A stretch of 64,000 nucleotides of DNA from Rhodobiaceae bacterium (lineage in GTDB: Bacteria; Pseudomonadota; Alphaproteobacteria; RS24), in assembly GCA_018660505.1 (NCBI GenBank), contig JABJKE010000030.1, positions 1 through 64,000 on the forward strand, in the 5' to 3' direction. Position numbers and translations under genes: made by a program. Under the pieces are notes generated by a model. The model had not been told where the DNA came from. It made no database searches and was given only the letters and a program-made list of their open reading frames with translations. Each line of letters starts with the position of its first letter. Positions within the stretch are counted from its first letter, which is position 1. Below are positions 53,548-63,195 of this stretch, piece by piece.

Positions 53548-55527
53548 GTGTCATCTGTCAAAACCCGCTGGGGCATTCTGGCCACCGGCTCCATAGCCAC
53601 GCAATTTGCAACCGATTTACCCCATAGCCATACCGGCGTTTTAACGGGCGTCGCCAGCCGAGAGGCCAGCAAAGCGAAAGCTTTTTGCGAGACCCATGGC
53701 GGCACACCATCGGATTATGAAACGCTGCTGGCCAGAGACGATATTGACGCCGTCTATATCGCCACCCCGCACGACAGCCATTTGGCTTGGAGCCATAAAG
53801 CCATGGCCGCCGGCAAAGCGGTACTCTGCGAAAAACCGCTCGGCCTCAACCAAGGGCAGGTTTTAAACCTCTATGGCGAAGCCGCCAGAACCGATGTTTT
53901 GCTGGTCGAAGCGCTTATGTATCTCATGCATCCGCGCATGCATTTGGCCAAATCGCTCCTCGAGCAAGGCGCCATTGGCAAGCTCACAGGTTTCAGCGCT
54001 TCCTTCGGATTCGCTTTTCCTTTCACGCCCACACATCGCCTTTATGATATCGACCGCGCGGGCGGCGGCATTCTCGACATTGGTATTTACCCGCTCACCG
54101 CCGCTCGTTATTTCCTTGGCGAACCCATGGGGCTGACGGGGGAGGCGCGATTGGCCCCCAGTGGCGCCGACGCCGAAGCCAAAGCCACCCTCGCCTATGA
54201 CGGTTTTGAGGCGCATTTACATTGCGCCATCGACACGACGCTCGATTGGCACATCACCCTAGAGGGCGATGCGGGCGTGTTGAAAATCACGCAGCCGTGG
54301 CACCCGGGGCCGGAGAATAATCATATTTCCATCACCGATATAGCCGGCAAAGAAACCCTTCATCGCAGCGACGACCAGCGCCCGCTCTATGCCATAGAGG
54401 CCGACCATATGGGCGCCCTCTTGGCGCGCGGGGCGAAAACCTCTGATTTGGTCACTCCCGATTTCAGCATTAACACCGCCTATTGGATGGACCGTTGGCG
54501 CGAAGCTGGCGGCGTCACCTATGCCGCCGACGCGCTCGCCGAAGTTGGCTTTCAGGGTCAGGCCGTGCGCCTCGGCGCCCATGGCTACTTGGAAACGGCG
54601 CGCTTGGGCGGGCTCGAAAAACCAGTCTCCAAATTAGTGCTGGGCACTGACAATCAAATCGACGCCTCGACCATGGCCGCCATGGCCGATGCCTTTGTCG
54701 AAGCGGGCGGCAATTGTTTCGACACGGCTTTCATTTACTCCGATGGCCGCTCCGAAGCCCTGCTGGGCGAATGGATGAAAGCGCGTGGCTTGCGCGATGA
54801 ATTGGTGGTTCTATCGAAAGGCGCGCATACGCCAGATTGCACGCCAGAGGCGGTTTCGCACCAATTGGATATCTCGTTGGAGCGGCTGCAAACCGATTAT
54901 CTCGACCTCTATTGCCTGCACCGCGATGACCCTCAGGTGCCCGTATCGGAATGGATAGATGTGCTGAACCGAGAGGTCGCAGCTGGCCGCATCGGTCAAT
55001 TTGGCGGCTCGAATTGGACCGCCGAGCGCGTCGATGAAGCCAATGCCTATGCCGACGCCAAGGGGCTGCAAGGCTTCTCGCTCTTGTCGAATAATTTCTC
55101 GCTGGCCCGCATGGAAACTCCGGTTTGGCCGGGCTGCTTGGCCAGCTCCACCGATGCGTTCCGCAATTGGCACACCAAAACCAACCTCGCGTTACTGCCA
55201 TGGTCGGCACAGGCGCGCGGCTTTTTCTTGGATTGGGAGGGCGCCGGCCTCGCCGCCACTCGCCATGGCGCCGACCCGAGCGATGAAGAAATGAATCGCG
55301 TTTGGGGCTCGGCCGATAATATGGAACGCCGCCGCCGGGCTTTTGACTTGGCGGAGAAACTTGGCGTCTCCGCTCTGCAAATCGCGCTGGCCTATGTGTT
55401 GCGCCAGCCCTTCCCATGTTTCGCCATCATTGGCCCGCGCACGCCCATGCAATTGCAAGACAGTTTGCGCGCCGCCGATATTCAGCTCACGGCGGCGCAA
55501 ATTAACTGGTTGGATTTGCGCGACTAA
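53548..55527 (+). CDS. Fusion protein: N-terminal Gfo/Idh/MocA oxidoreductase + C-terminal aldo/keto reductase
   Basis: N: GILATGSIATQFATDL, AVYIATPHDSHLAW, KAVLCEKPLGLN; C (from about residue 345): FVEAGGNCFDTAFIYSDGRSEALLGEWM, SLERLQTDYLDLYCLHRDDP. Confidence 0.9.
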   Translation: MSSVKTRWGILATGSIATQFATDLPHSHTGVLTGVASREASKAKAFCETHGGTPSDYETLLARDDIDAVYIATPHDSHLAWSHKAMAAGKAVLCEKPLGLNQGQVLNLYGEAARTDVLLVEALMYLMHPRMHLAKSLLEQGAIGKLTGFSASFGFAFPFTPTHRLYDIDRAGGGILDIGIYPLTAARYFLGEPMGLTGEARLAPSGADAEAKATLAYDGFEAHLHCAIDTTLDWHITLEGDAGVLKITQPWHPGPENNHISITDIAGKETLHRSDDQRPLYAIEADHMGALLARGAKTSDLVTPDFSINTAYWMDRWREAGGVTYAADALAEVGFQGQAVRLGAHGYLETARLGGLEKPVSKLVLGTDNQIDASTMAAMADAFVEAGGNCFDTAFIYSDGRSEALLGEWMKARGLRDELVVLSKGAHTPDCTPEAVSHQLDISLERLQTDYLDLYCLHRDDPQVPVSEWIDVLNREVAAGRIGQFGGSNWTAERVDEANAYADAKGLQGFSLLSNNFSLARMETPVWPGCLASSTDAFRNWHTKTNLALLPWSAQARGFFLDWEGAGLAATRHGADPSDEEMNRVWGSADNMERRRRAFDLAEKLGVSALQIALAYVLRQPFPCFAIIGPRTPMQLQDSLRAADIQLTAAQINWLDLRD

Positions 55528-55531
55528 GGCC

Positions 55532-57937
55532 CTAAGGCCGCAAGAGGCGCCATAAAAGGCGAAGCCAGCGATTGTTTAACGCCAGCAATAACAGCTCAAA
55601 GCGTTTGCCCGCCAAGGCGCCCGCCGACATATTGCTGACCGTGGTTAAGCGCATCGACATAATCATTTCTTCGCGCATTTTCACCGCCACGGGCGTGTCT
55701 TTGCCCTGCCCGAGGGCGGCACTGGCCATTTGCATGGCGGCCGCGGCCACCCGTTTGCCCAGCCAATGATAGCGAATATCGGCCAACGTAGAATTGGCAT
55801 GATAGGGTTTTATCGGGTCGGCTTTTGGCACCTGCACGCCCAAGGCCGAGAGCTGCGCATCGTTCATCACCACATAGGGCGCCTCGGCCAAAGGCTTTGA
55901 ATTGCGCTGCGAGCCGGCTGGCAAAGTGACCTGCAAACGCTCCCGAATATCGGTGGATGAGGCGGCAAATAGAATATCAAAATCGCCAGGTTCCAAATCG
56001 AAGTCATCCAAGGCGACGTCGAAATAAGCAAACGCCCGACGCCCCAAAGTGAAATCCACTTGCTGGGTTTCGCCCGGTTGCAGGGTGATTTTTTGAAATG
56101 CTTTCAACTCGCGGTCGGGGCGATAGGGCGTGCTTTCCACATCGCGCACATAGACTTGCAACACTTCCGCACCCGCCACAGAGCCCGCATTGGTAAGGCG
56201 CACCGACACGCTTATTTGCTCGCTATCTGGCGACCACGGGGCGCTGATTTTGGCATCGCTATAGGTAAATTTCGTATAGCTAAGGCCGTGTCCGAACGGG
56301 AAAAGCACCGGCACATCATGGCTGGTGAAATGGCGATAGCCGACGTTCAAGCCTTCGCGATAAACCAATTGGCGCGGGTGGCTGGCAAAATTTTGCTGGC
56401 TCGGGCTGTCTTGCAAATGCAGCGGAAAAGTTTCGGCCAATTTACCGCTTGGGGTGACGGCGCCATAGAGCAAATCCAGCAAGGCGCCTGCTCCGGCTTG
56501 GCCCGCCAGATAGATTTCCAACACGGCGGGCGTGGCGTCTATCCAAGGCATTTCAATCGGCGCGCCATTGGACAGCACCACCACCGTGTTCGGGTTGGCG
56601 GCGGCGACGGCTTCGATGAGGGTTTCAATTTGCGCAGGCTGTCGCAAATGCTCGCGGTCAAACCCTTCGGCTTCGAACAAGGGCGGCAGTCCGGCCATGA
56701 CAATCGCCACTTTCGCGGCCTTAGCTTTGGCCACAGCTTCTTCGATGAGGCTGGCATCCTCGGTGGCCAATTCGGCGTCAAAGCCTTGCGCGTAAGCGAC
56801 ATTGGCTTCGCCCAATTTTTCGCGCCAAAGCACCAGAGGGGTATCTATTTTAGTGGCATTAACTTGCGAACTACCGGCCCCTTGATAACGCGGCGTCTCG
56901 GCAAAGGCGCCGATAAGCGCCACGCTATCGGTGCTTGCCAGCGGCAAGATATCGCCTTGGTTTTTCAGCAAAACCGCGCCCTCAGCCGCCGCCTTGCGGG
57001 CCAGCGCATGATGCGCGTCGAAATCTATTTTTGTGTCGGCCGCATTATTTTGCGCCGCCAAAATCAGCTCGGTAACGCGCGCTGCCGCGCGGTCGAGATG
57101 CGCCACCTCCAGCGTGCCATCGTCTACGGCCGCTGCCACTTTGCGATCATTGACCCCGCCCGTGCTCGGCATTTCCAGCTCCAGCCCAGCCGCCACGCCA
57201 CGAACCCTGTCGTTGACGGCACCCCAGTCTGTGACCACCAGACCTTTAAAGCCCCACCGATCGCGCAAGATATCGCTCAATAGGGTTTCGTTTTCTGAGC
57301 AATAGACTCCGTTAAAGCGATTATAGGCACACATCAGCGTCCACGGTTGCACTTGCTTGACCGTGGTTTCAAAAGCCGGCAGATAAATTTCAAACAGGGT
57401 GCGATTGTCCACCAAAGTGTCCACCACCATGCGCTGCGCTTCTTGGTTGTTGACGGCGAAATGTTTCAAACTGGTGCCCGTCCCCGTCGATTGCACACCG
57501 CCGACAAATGCACTGGCCATTTCGCCCGCCTGATAGGGGTCTTCTGAGTAATATTCAAAGTTGCGACCACATAAAGGGCTGCGCTTTATATTCACACCGG
57601 GGGCCAATAATACCGAGACATTCTCGGCCAAACACTCTCGGCCAATGGCGGCCCCGACGTCGCTTATCAACGCCCGATCCCAGCTCGAGGCCAAAGTAAC
57701 AGCGGTTGGAAAACAAGTGGCGGGCACAGCAGCGCTTAAGCCCATATGGTCTGATTTGGCACCTTGCTTGCGCAGCCCATGCGGCCCGTCAGAGACCATA
57801 ACTTTAGAGAGGCCAAATTCTTCGATGGGTTGCAAATCCCAAAAACTAGAGCCCGACATAAGCGAGGCTTTCGCCGCCACCGACATTTGCGCCACTAAGT
57901 TTTGCGCTTCGCCTTCAAACTGCCATGGTTGTTTCAT
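55532..57937 (-). CDS. Glycoside hydrolase family 3 (beta-glucosidase-like)
   Basis: 801 aa; VSDGPHGLRKQG, GRNFEYYSEDPYQAGEMASAFV, VVTDWGAVNDRVRGVAAGLELEMPS, FPFGHGLSYTKF; no obvious signal peptide. Confidence 0.92.
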   Translation of the reverse strand: MKQPWQFEGEAQNLVAQMSVAAKASLMSGSSFWDLQPIEEFGLSKVMVSDGPHGLRKQGAKSDHMGLSAAVPATCFPTAVTLASSWDRALISDVGAAIGRECLAENVSVLLAPGVNIKRSPLCGRNFEYYSEDPYQAGEMASAFVGGVQSTGTGTSLKHFAVNNQEAQRMVVDTLVDNRTLFEIYLPAFETTVKQVQPWTLMCAYNRFNGVYCSENETLLSDILRDRWGFKGLVVTDWGAVNDRVRGVAAGLELEMPSTGGVNDRKVAAAVDDGTLEVAHLDRAAARVTELILAAQNNAADTKIDFDAHHALARKAAAEGAVLLKNQGDILPLASTDSVALIGAFAETPRYQGAGSSQVNATKIDTPLVLWREKLGEANVAYAQGFDAELATEDASLIEEAVAKAKAAKVAIVMAGLPPLFEAEGFDREHLRQPAQIETLIEAVAAANPNTVVVLSNGAPIEMPWIDATPAVLEIYLAGQAGAGALLDLLYGAVTPSGKLAETFPLHLQDSPSQQNFASHPRQLVYREGLNVGYRHFTSHDVPVLFPFGHGLSYTKFTYSDAKISAPWSPDSEQISVSVRLTNAGSVAGAEVLQVYVRDVESTPYRPDRELKAFQKITLQPGETQQVDFTLGRRAFAYFDVALDDFDLEPGDFDILFAASSTDIRERLQVTLPAGSQRNSKPLAEAPYVVMNDAQLSALGVQVPKADPIKPYHANSTLADIRYHWLGKRVAAAAMQMASAALGQGKDTPVAVKMREEMIMSMRLTTVSNMSAGALAGKRFELLLLALNNRWLRLLWRLLRP

Positions 57938-58077
57938 GTCGCACCCTCTAAATAACTTGAAAACTCAATCGATTGCGGCCAGTTTAGGCGAGGCTTAGAA
58001 GAGACACAAGCAAAGCATAATCTAGGGCGATGCGGATGTGGCTTTGCCAAGTCTATGGCCTTGCGAGGAGACCTTAA

Positions 58078-58710
58078 ATGCGAGATATCGTGCGTAATTA
58101 TGTAACCCACACCAGCGTTCAAATGCTGTTTTTAGCCTCTGTTTTCAGCCTATATATGGTCGCCAGCCAAGCGCTTTGGATATATTGGCCTTGGGCGGTT
58201 TTAGTGGTTGTCTCGGCGCCGTTTTTTGAATGGGTCACGCATAAATATACGTTGCACCGCGACCTCACCGACAAGCCCGGGTTTTGGCGCGACTATCAAA
58301 TCCGTTTGCACCACGGCCATCACCTTTACCCCGAGCGGCGCGATTTGCAGTTCGCGCCCACCAGCGCCATCGTGATTATGTTCGTTCAACTTTACGCCAG
58401 CTACGCGCTGATGATTTATCTGGTGGGCCATCCCCATCCCGCCGTCTGGGTGCCTTTGCTGGCGTCGCTGGTCTATTATTTGGTCTATGAATGGACCCAT
58501 TTGGCGCATCATACCCAAAGCTATAAGCCGCTCACCCGATGGGGCGGGAGCTTGCGCGAGGCGCATATGCGGCATCATTTTCACAATGAGAATTACAATT
58601 GGGGCATCACCAATGGGCTTGGCGATGTGCTGCTCGGCACGTGGAAAACCACTCAAGATGCGCAAAAAAGCGCCACTGCCAAAAAACTCTCTGGCTTTGA
58701 CGGAGCGTAA
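58078..58710 (+). CDS. Fatty acid hydroxylase / sterol desaturase superfamily protein
   Basis: HKYTLHR, LHHGHHLYPERRD, HLAHHTQSY, HMRHHFHNENYNWGITN. Confidence 0.88.
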   Translation: MRDIVRNYVTHTSVQMLFLASVFSLYMVASQALWIYWPWAVLVVVSAPFFEWVTHKYTLHRDLTDKPGFWRDYQIRLHHGHHLYPERRDLQFAPTSAIVIMFVQLYASYALMIYLVGHPHPAVWVPLLASLVYYLVYEWTHLAHHTQSYKPLTRWGGSLREAHMRHHFHNENYNWGITNGLGDVLLGTWKTTQDAQKSATAKKLSGFDGA

Positions 58711-58716
58711 CCGAGC

Positions 58717-59781
58717 ATGAATGAAATTAACCTTGGCATCATCGGCACGGGCCTCATGGGCTTTGAGCATATTCAAAACTTCAACTTGCTGGAAGGCGCG
58801 CGCGTCGCCGCTTTGGCCGACACAGATGCGACCATGCTGGCCAAAGCCGAGGCCATGAGCGCCGACAGCCCGCGCACGAGCGATGATTATGAAACGCTGT
58901 TGAGCGACGAAAGCCTAGATGCGCTGGTCATTGCCACGCCCAATTTTCATCATATTGAGGTTTTGCGCGCCGCCCTGAGCAGCGGCAAGCCGATATTATG
59001 CGAAAAGCCGCTTTGCACCACTTTGGCCGATACCGACGCGGTGAGGCAGCAAGTGACGCGCGATAATCTGACCTTTCAAGTGGGCATGGAATATCGCTTC
59101 AAGCCTGCTTTGGCCGAGATGATTACGCGCGTCGAGCGCGGCGATGCAGGCTTTGTGCATATGCTTTCCATCCGCGAGCATCGGTTTCCCTTTCTGCCGA
59201 AAGTCAACGATTGGAACCGATTTAATGCCAATACAGGCGGCACATTGGTCGAAAAATGCTGCCATTTCTTTGACCTGATGCGGCTCATCCTCGGTAGCGA
59301 GCCGGTGAGCGTGGTGGCTTCGGCGGGGCAAAACGTCAATCATTTGAACGAGACCTATGCTGGCCAGACGCCCGATATTTGGGACAATGGCTATGCGGTT
59401 TTCGATTTCGAAAACGGCGCCCGCGCCATGCTCGACCTATGTATGTTTGCCGAAGGGTCGCGCCATTCGGAAGAATTAGCCGCCATGGGCGATAAGGCCA
59501 AAGTCGAATGCCTGTTGCCGCAAAACATCGTCACCCACGGCCATAGAGATACTTGGGTCGTCGATAAAACCGACATTCATGTGCCGGAAGAAATTTTAAA
59601 CGCGGGCTATCACTCGGGCGCCACTTACCATCAGAACCAAGCCTTTTTGGCCGCTGTGCGCGGCGAGGCAGAGGTCATTGTTACCGCCGAAGATGGCCAT
59701 CGCGCGGTGGCCATGGGTGTGGCGGCTCAAATGGCGGCGCGCGAAAAACGCCGCGTAGATATGACGGAGCTAGGACTATGA
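58717..59781 (+). CDS. Gfo/Idh/MocA-family protein (oxidoreductase, or candidate NAD+-dependent glycosidase)
   Basis: LGIIGTGLMGFEHIQNFNLL, ALVIATPNFHHIEVLRAAL, KPILCEKPLCTT, GGTLVEKCCHFFDLMRLI. Confidence 0.9.
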   Translation: MNEINLGIIGTGLMGFEHIQNFNLLEGARVAALADTDATMLAKAEAMSADSPRTSDDYETLLSDESLDALVIATPNFHHIEVLRAALSSGKPILCEKPLCTTLADTDAVRQQVTRDNLTFQVGMEYRFKPALAEMITRVERGDAGFVHMLSIREHRFPFLPKVNDWNRFNANTGGTLVEKCCHFFDLMRLILGSEPVSVVASAGQNVNHLNETYAGQTPDIWDNGYAVFDFENGARAMLDLCMFAEGSRHSEELAAMGDKAKVECLLPQNIVTHGHRDTWVVDKTDIHVPEEILNAGYHSGATYHQNQAFLAAVRGEAEVIVTAEDGHRAVAMGVAAQMAAREKRRVDMTELGL

Positions 59782-60692
59782 ACGCAATTGGAGCCGATGA
59801 AAATCTTGTCGATGGCGGGCCCCGCCAGTTAGGCGATACGCCGATTGGCGCGCTGGGTTTTGGCTGCTGGCGCCTAGTGGGCGACGATGTGGCCGATGCC
59901 ACCACGCGCATTGAAACCGCGCTCGATTGCGGCATGACCTTGATCGATAATGCCGATGTCTATGGCCTCGATTGGGGCGGCAAAGCCTTTGGCGAGAGCG
60001 AGACTCTGCTCGGCAAAGTGCTGGCCCGCACGCCCAATTTACGCCAACGCATGGTGTTGGCCAGCAAGGGCAGCATAATGCCGGGCGTGCCCTATGTCGC
60101 CAATGCCGCCTATTTGACCGGTGCCGTCGATGCCTCTCTGGCGCGCCTGCAAAGTGCGCATATCGACCTCTATCAAATTCATCGTCCCGATATGTTTACC
60201 CATCCGGCCGAAACCGCCGCCGCGCTCGATGGCTTGGTGCAGGCGGGGAAAATTGGCAAAGTGGGCGTCTCGAATTACACCAAAGCCCAGACCGACGCCC
60301 TGCGCCATTTCCTCAAAGCGCCGCTGGTCAGCGTGCAATCTGAATATTCGCTGAGCCATTTACAGCCGTTGCGCGATGGCACGTTGGATGAATGCCTGCG
60401 CCACGACACGGCTTTTCTGGCTTGGTCGCCGCTTGGCGGGGGCGCGCTTTTGGGGCCAGATGTGGCCCCGGCGCTTGGGCAATTACTCGACCAATTGGCC
60501 GCGCGCGAAAACACCGACCGCGCGGGCATTGCTTTGGCCTTTGTTCTGGCCCATCCGTCTCGCCCCGTTGCGCTGCTTGGCTCGCAATCAGTGACACGGA
60601 TGAAAGCGGCGCAAAAAGTCACCCAGCTGACATTGACACGCGGGGACATCTACGCCCTGATAGAGGCCGCCGAGGGCGTGCCCCTTCCCTAG
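59778..60692 (+). CDS. Aldo/keto reductase
   Basis: LGFGCWRLVGDD, GMTLIDNADVYG, SLARLQSAHIDLYQIHRPD, GKIGKVGVSNYT; ATGA overlap with preceding CDS. Confidence 0.92.
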   Translation: MNAIGADENLVDGGPRQLGDTPIGALGFGCWRLVGDDVADATTRIETALDCGMTLIDNADVYGLDWGGKAFGESETLLGKVLARTPNLRQRMVLASKGSIMPGVPYVANAAYLTGAVDASLARLQSAHIDLYQIHRPDMFTHPAETAAALDGLVQAGKIGKVGVSNYTKAQTDALRHFLKAPLVSVQSEYSLSHLQPLRDGTLDECLRHDTAFLAWSPLGGGALLGPDVAPALGQLLDQLAARENTDRAGIALAFVLAHPSRPVALLGSQSVTRMKAAQKVTQLTLTRGDIYALIEAAEGVPLP

Positions 60693-60713
60693 TCCATCGC
60701 CAAAGGAGCCGAT

Positions 60714-61808
60714 ATGACCGCCCTGCCTCAAGCCGAAATCAGTTGGTTTTCCGCGCTTTGCGACGATGATTACCAATTTTTAGGCGTCGAAGACCCCAAG
60801 CTGAAAGCCAGTTGGCCGCATTGTCGCGATATCGCCCAAACCGCCGATAAAAACGGTTTCGACAATATTCTACTGCCCTCCGGCTATGCGCTGGGCATGG
60901 ATAGCATCGCTTTCGCGGGCGGCATTGCGCCCCTGCTGGAGCAAATGCGTTTGCTGGTGGCCGTGCGCTGCGGCGAAATGTGGGTGCCGCAATTGGCCCG
61001 CCAATTGGCCACGCTCGACCAAATGTTAAATGGCCGCCTGACCCTCAATATTATTTCGTCTGACCTGCCCGGCCAAACGCTGGAAGGGGGGCCACGCTAT
61101 CAACGCACGCGCGAGACCATGCAGGCTTTGCGGCAATTGCTAAATGGCCAACCTGTGCATATGGATGGCGAATTTGTGAAACTCGATTTAGAGCCGCCGC
61201 GCATCGGCACTGTGTCGGGCAAAAGCCCACCGTTTTACTTTGGCGGCCTGTCGCCCCCCGCTTGCGACGTGGCGGCCGCCGAGGCGGATGTGTTTTTAAT
61301 GTGGCCAGACACAATGGACAAAGTAAAAGCCATCCTCGACGATATGAAAAAACGCGCTGCGGGCTATGAGCGGCATCTGAAATTTGGCTATCGGGCGCAT
61401 GTGATTGTGCGCGAAACCGAGGCCGAAGCGCGCGACGCAGCCGCGCTATTGGTGAGCCGCCTCGACGATAAAATTGGCGAAGACATCCGCAATCGCTCGC
61501 TCGATAGCACGTCTCTTGGGGTGCGACGTCAGGCCGAAATGCGCCAAGCCGCCAATGCCGCCGGCAGCGGCGACTATGTCGAAGACAATCTATGGACTGG
61601 CGTTGGCCGCGCCCGCTCGGGCTGTGGGGCCGCCATTGTGGGCGACCCAGACCAAGTTTTGGCCAAGCTCAATGCCTATCGCGCGCTGGGCATTGAGAGC
61701 TTTATTCTATCCGGCTATCCGCATGCCCAAGAATGCGATTTATTCGCCAAATATGTGCTGCCGCAGCTTAACCATGGCACGCTTACCTTCCAAGCTTCGG
61801 AGGGCTAA
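60714..61808 (+). CDS. LLM-class flavin-dependent monooxygenase, alkanesulfonate monooxygenase (SsuD)-like
   Basis: DNILLPSGYALGMDSIAFAGG, LNIISSDLPGQTLEGGPRYQRTRETMQAL, PFYFGGLSPPACDVAA, FILSGYPHAQECDLFAKYVLPQL. Confidence 0.88.
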   Translation: MTALPQAEISWFSALCDDDYQFLGVEDPKLKASWPHCRDIAQTADKNGFDNILLPSGYALGMDSIAFAGGIAPLLEQMRLLVAVRCGEMWVPQLARQLATLDQMLNGRLTLNIISSDLPGQTLEGGPRYQRTRETMQALRQLLNGQPVHMDGEFVKLDLEPPRIGTVSGKSPPFYFGGLSPPACDVAAAEADVFLMWPDTMDKVKAILDDMKKRAAGYERHLKFGYRAHVIVRETEAEARDAAALLVSRLDDKIGEDIRNRSLDSTSLGVRRQAEMRQAANAAGSGDYVEDNLWTGVGRARSGCGAAIVGDPDQVLAKLNAYRALGIESFILSGYPHAQECDLFAKYVLPQLNHGTLTFQASEG

Positions 61809-62702
61809 ATGCGATTTGGATTGGACCTTGGCGGAACCAAAATGGAAGCCATTGTCATGGATGGCACAGGCCAGATTATCTGGCGCCAACGCGCGCCCAC
61901 GCCAGCCGAAGATTATGCCGCCATCGTGCAAACCATCGGCCAATTGGTCGAGGCGGGCGACGCCGCAGTTGGGGCGCGCGTGAGCGTCGGCATTGGCATG
62001 CCGGGCTCGCTGTCGCCAAAAACCGGATGGGTGCGAAACTCCAACACGTTAAGTTTAAACGGCCAGCCATTGCGCCAAGACTTAGAGGCGCGTTTGGGCC
62101 GCGAGGTTCGCCTCGCCAATGATGCCAATTGCTTCGCTTTGTCCGAGGCCACCGATGGGGCGGGCCAAGACGCCCAATCGGTTTTCGGGGTTATCCTTGG
62201 CACTGGCTGTGGCGGCGGTTTGGTGTTCTCTGGCCAATTGCAAAACGGCGTCAATGGCATTGGCGGGGAATGGGGGCACAACCCTTTGGCCGCGCCGACG
62301 GCAGACGAAGTGCCGGGCCCAGCGTGTTATTGTGGCCGCCATGGCTGCAATGAAGTTTGGATATCCGGCTCTGGCTTTGCCCGCGACCATAATTTGATAA
62401 ACCAAGACAATCTGTCCAGCGAAGCCATTATCGCCAGCGACACGCCCGCCGCTCAAGCCAGTTTCGAGCGCCTCTGTGACCGGCTGGCGCGCGCTTTGGG
62501 CGCGGTTATTAATCTCGTCGACCCCGAGGTTATCGTCTTGGGCGGCGGCTTGTCGAATGTCGATGCGCTGTACCAAAGATTGCCGCAAATCTGGGATGCG
62601 TATATATTCTCAGATGTCATTGAAACGCAGCTGAAGAAAAACCAGCACGGCGATAGCAGTGGCGTTAGAGGGGCCGCTTGGCTCTGGCCAAATCAGGCTT
62701 AA
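61809..62702 (+). CDS. ROK family sugar kinase
   Basis: FGLDLGGTKMEAIVMD, GTGCGGGLVFSGQLQNGVNGIGGEWGHNPL, CYCGRHGCNEVWISG zinc motif. Confidence 0.92.
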   Translation: MRFGLDLGGTKMEAIVMDGTGQIIWRQRAPTPAEDYAAIVQTIGQLVEAGDAAVGARVSVGIGMPGSLSPKTGWVRNSNTLSLNGQPLRQDLEARLGREVRLANDANCFALSEATDGAGQDAQSVFGVILGTGCGGGLVFSGQLQNGVNGIGGEWGHNPLAAPTADEVPGPACYCGRHGCNEVWISGSGFARDHNLINQDNLSSEAIIASDTPAAQASFERLCDRLARALGAVINLVDPEVIVLGGGLSNVDALYQRLPQIWDAYIFSDVIETQLKKNQHGDSSGVRGAAWLWPNQA

Positions 62703-62748
62703 ATCAAATTGGCGAAAGCCAGATGCGAAGAGACCGTGAGGAACGACT

Positions 62749-63153
62749 ATGTTTAGTGAAATTATGCCAAGCGCTGCTTATGACGCGCTGCAAAAAGATG
62801 CCGACGCGCAACTTATCGATTGCCGCTCGATGGCCGAATGGAACCTCATCGGCACGCCAGATTTAAGCCCCATCGGCAAGCAAGTTGCCTGTCTGGAATG
62901 GCAAAGCGTCGACGGCCAGCGCAATGAGGCCTTTTGCAGCAAAGTCATCGAACATATCGACAAAGCCACTTCTATTTATGTAATTTGCCGCTCGGGCGCG
63001 CGCTCCGCCGCCGCTTGCCAAGCTTTGGCCGAAGCCGGTTTTACCAGCTTATTTAACGTGAGCGGCGGTTTTGAAGGCAATACAGACTTGCAAGGCCATC
63101 GTGGCACCCAAGAGGGCTGGAAATTCGAGGGGCTGCCCTGGCGTCAGCCATAA
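62749..63153 (+). CDS. Rhodanese-like domain protein
   Basis: LIDCRSMAEWNLIGTPDL, IYVICRSGARSAAACQALAEAGF. Confidence 0.9.
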   Translation: MFSEIMPSAAYDALQKDADAQLIDCRSMAEWNLIGTPDLSPIGKQVACLEWQSVDGQRNEAFCSKVIEHIDKATSIYVICRSGARSAAACQALAEAGFTSLFNVSGGFEGNTDLQGHRGTQEGWKFEGLPWRQP

Positions 63154-63195
63154 TAGAGAGGCGCCAGCCCTAGTCAGGAAACCAGAGATACCGAC

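Noticed and set aside
56060-57283. 407-aa + strand ORF
   Set aside because: Entirely antisense to the well-supported GH3 gene; composition (His/Arg/Gln-rich) typical of shadow ORFs in GC-rich DNA; no recognisable domain.
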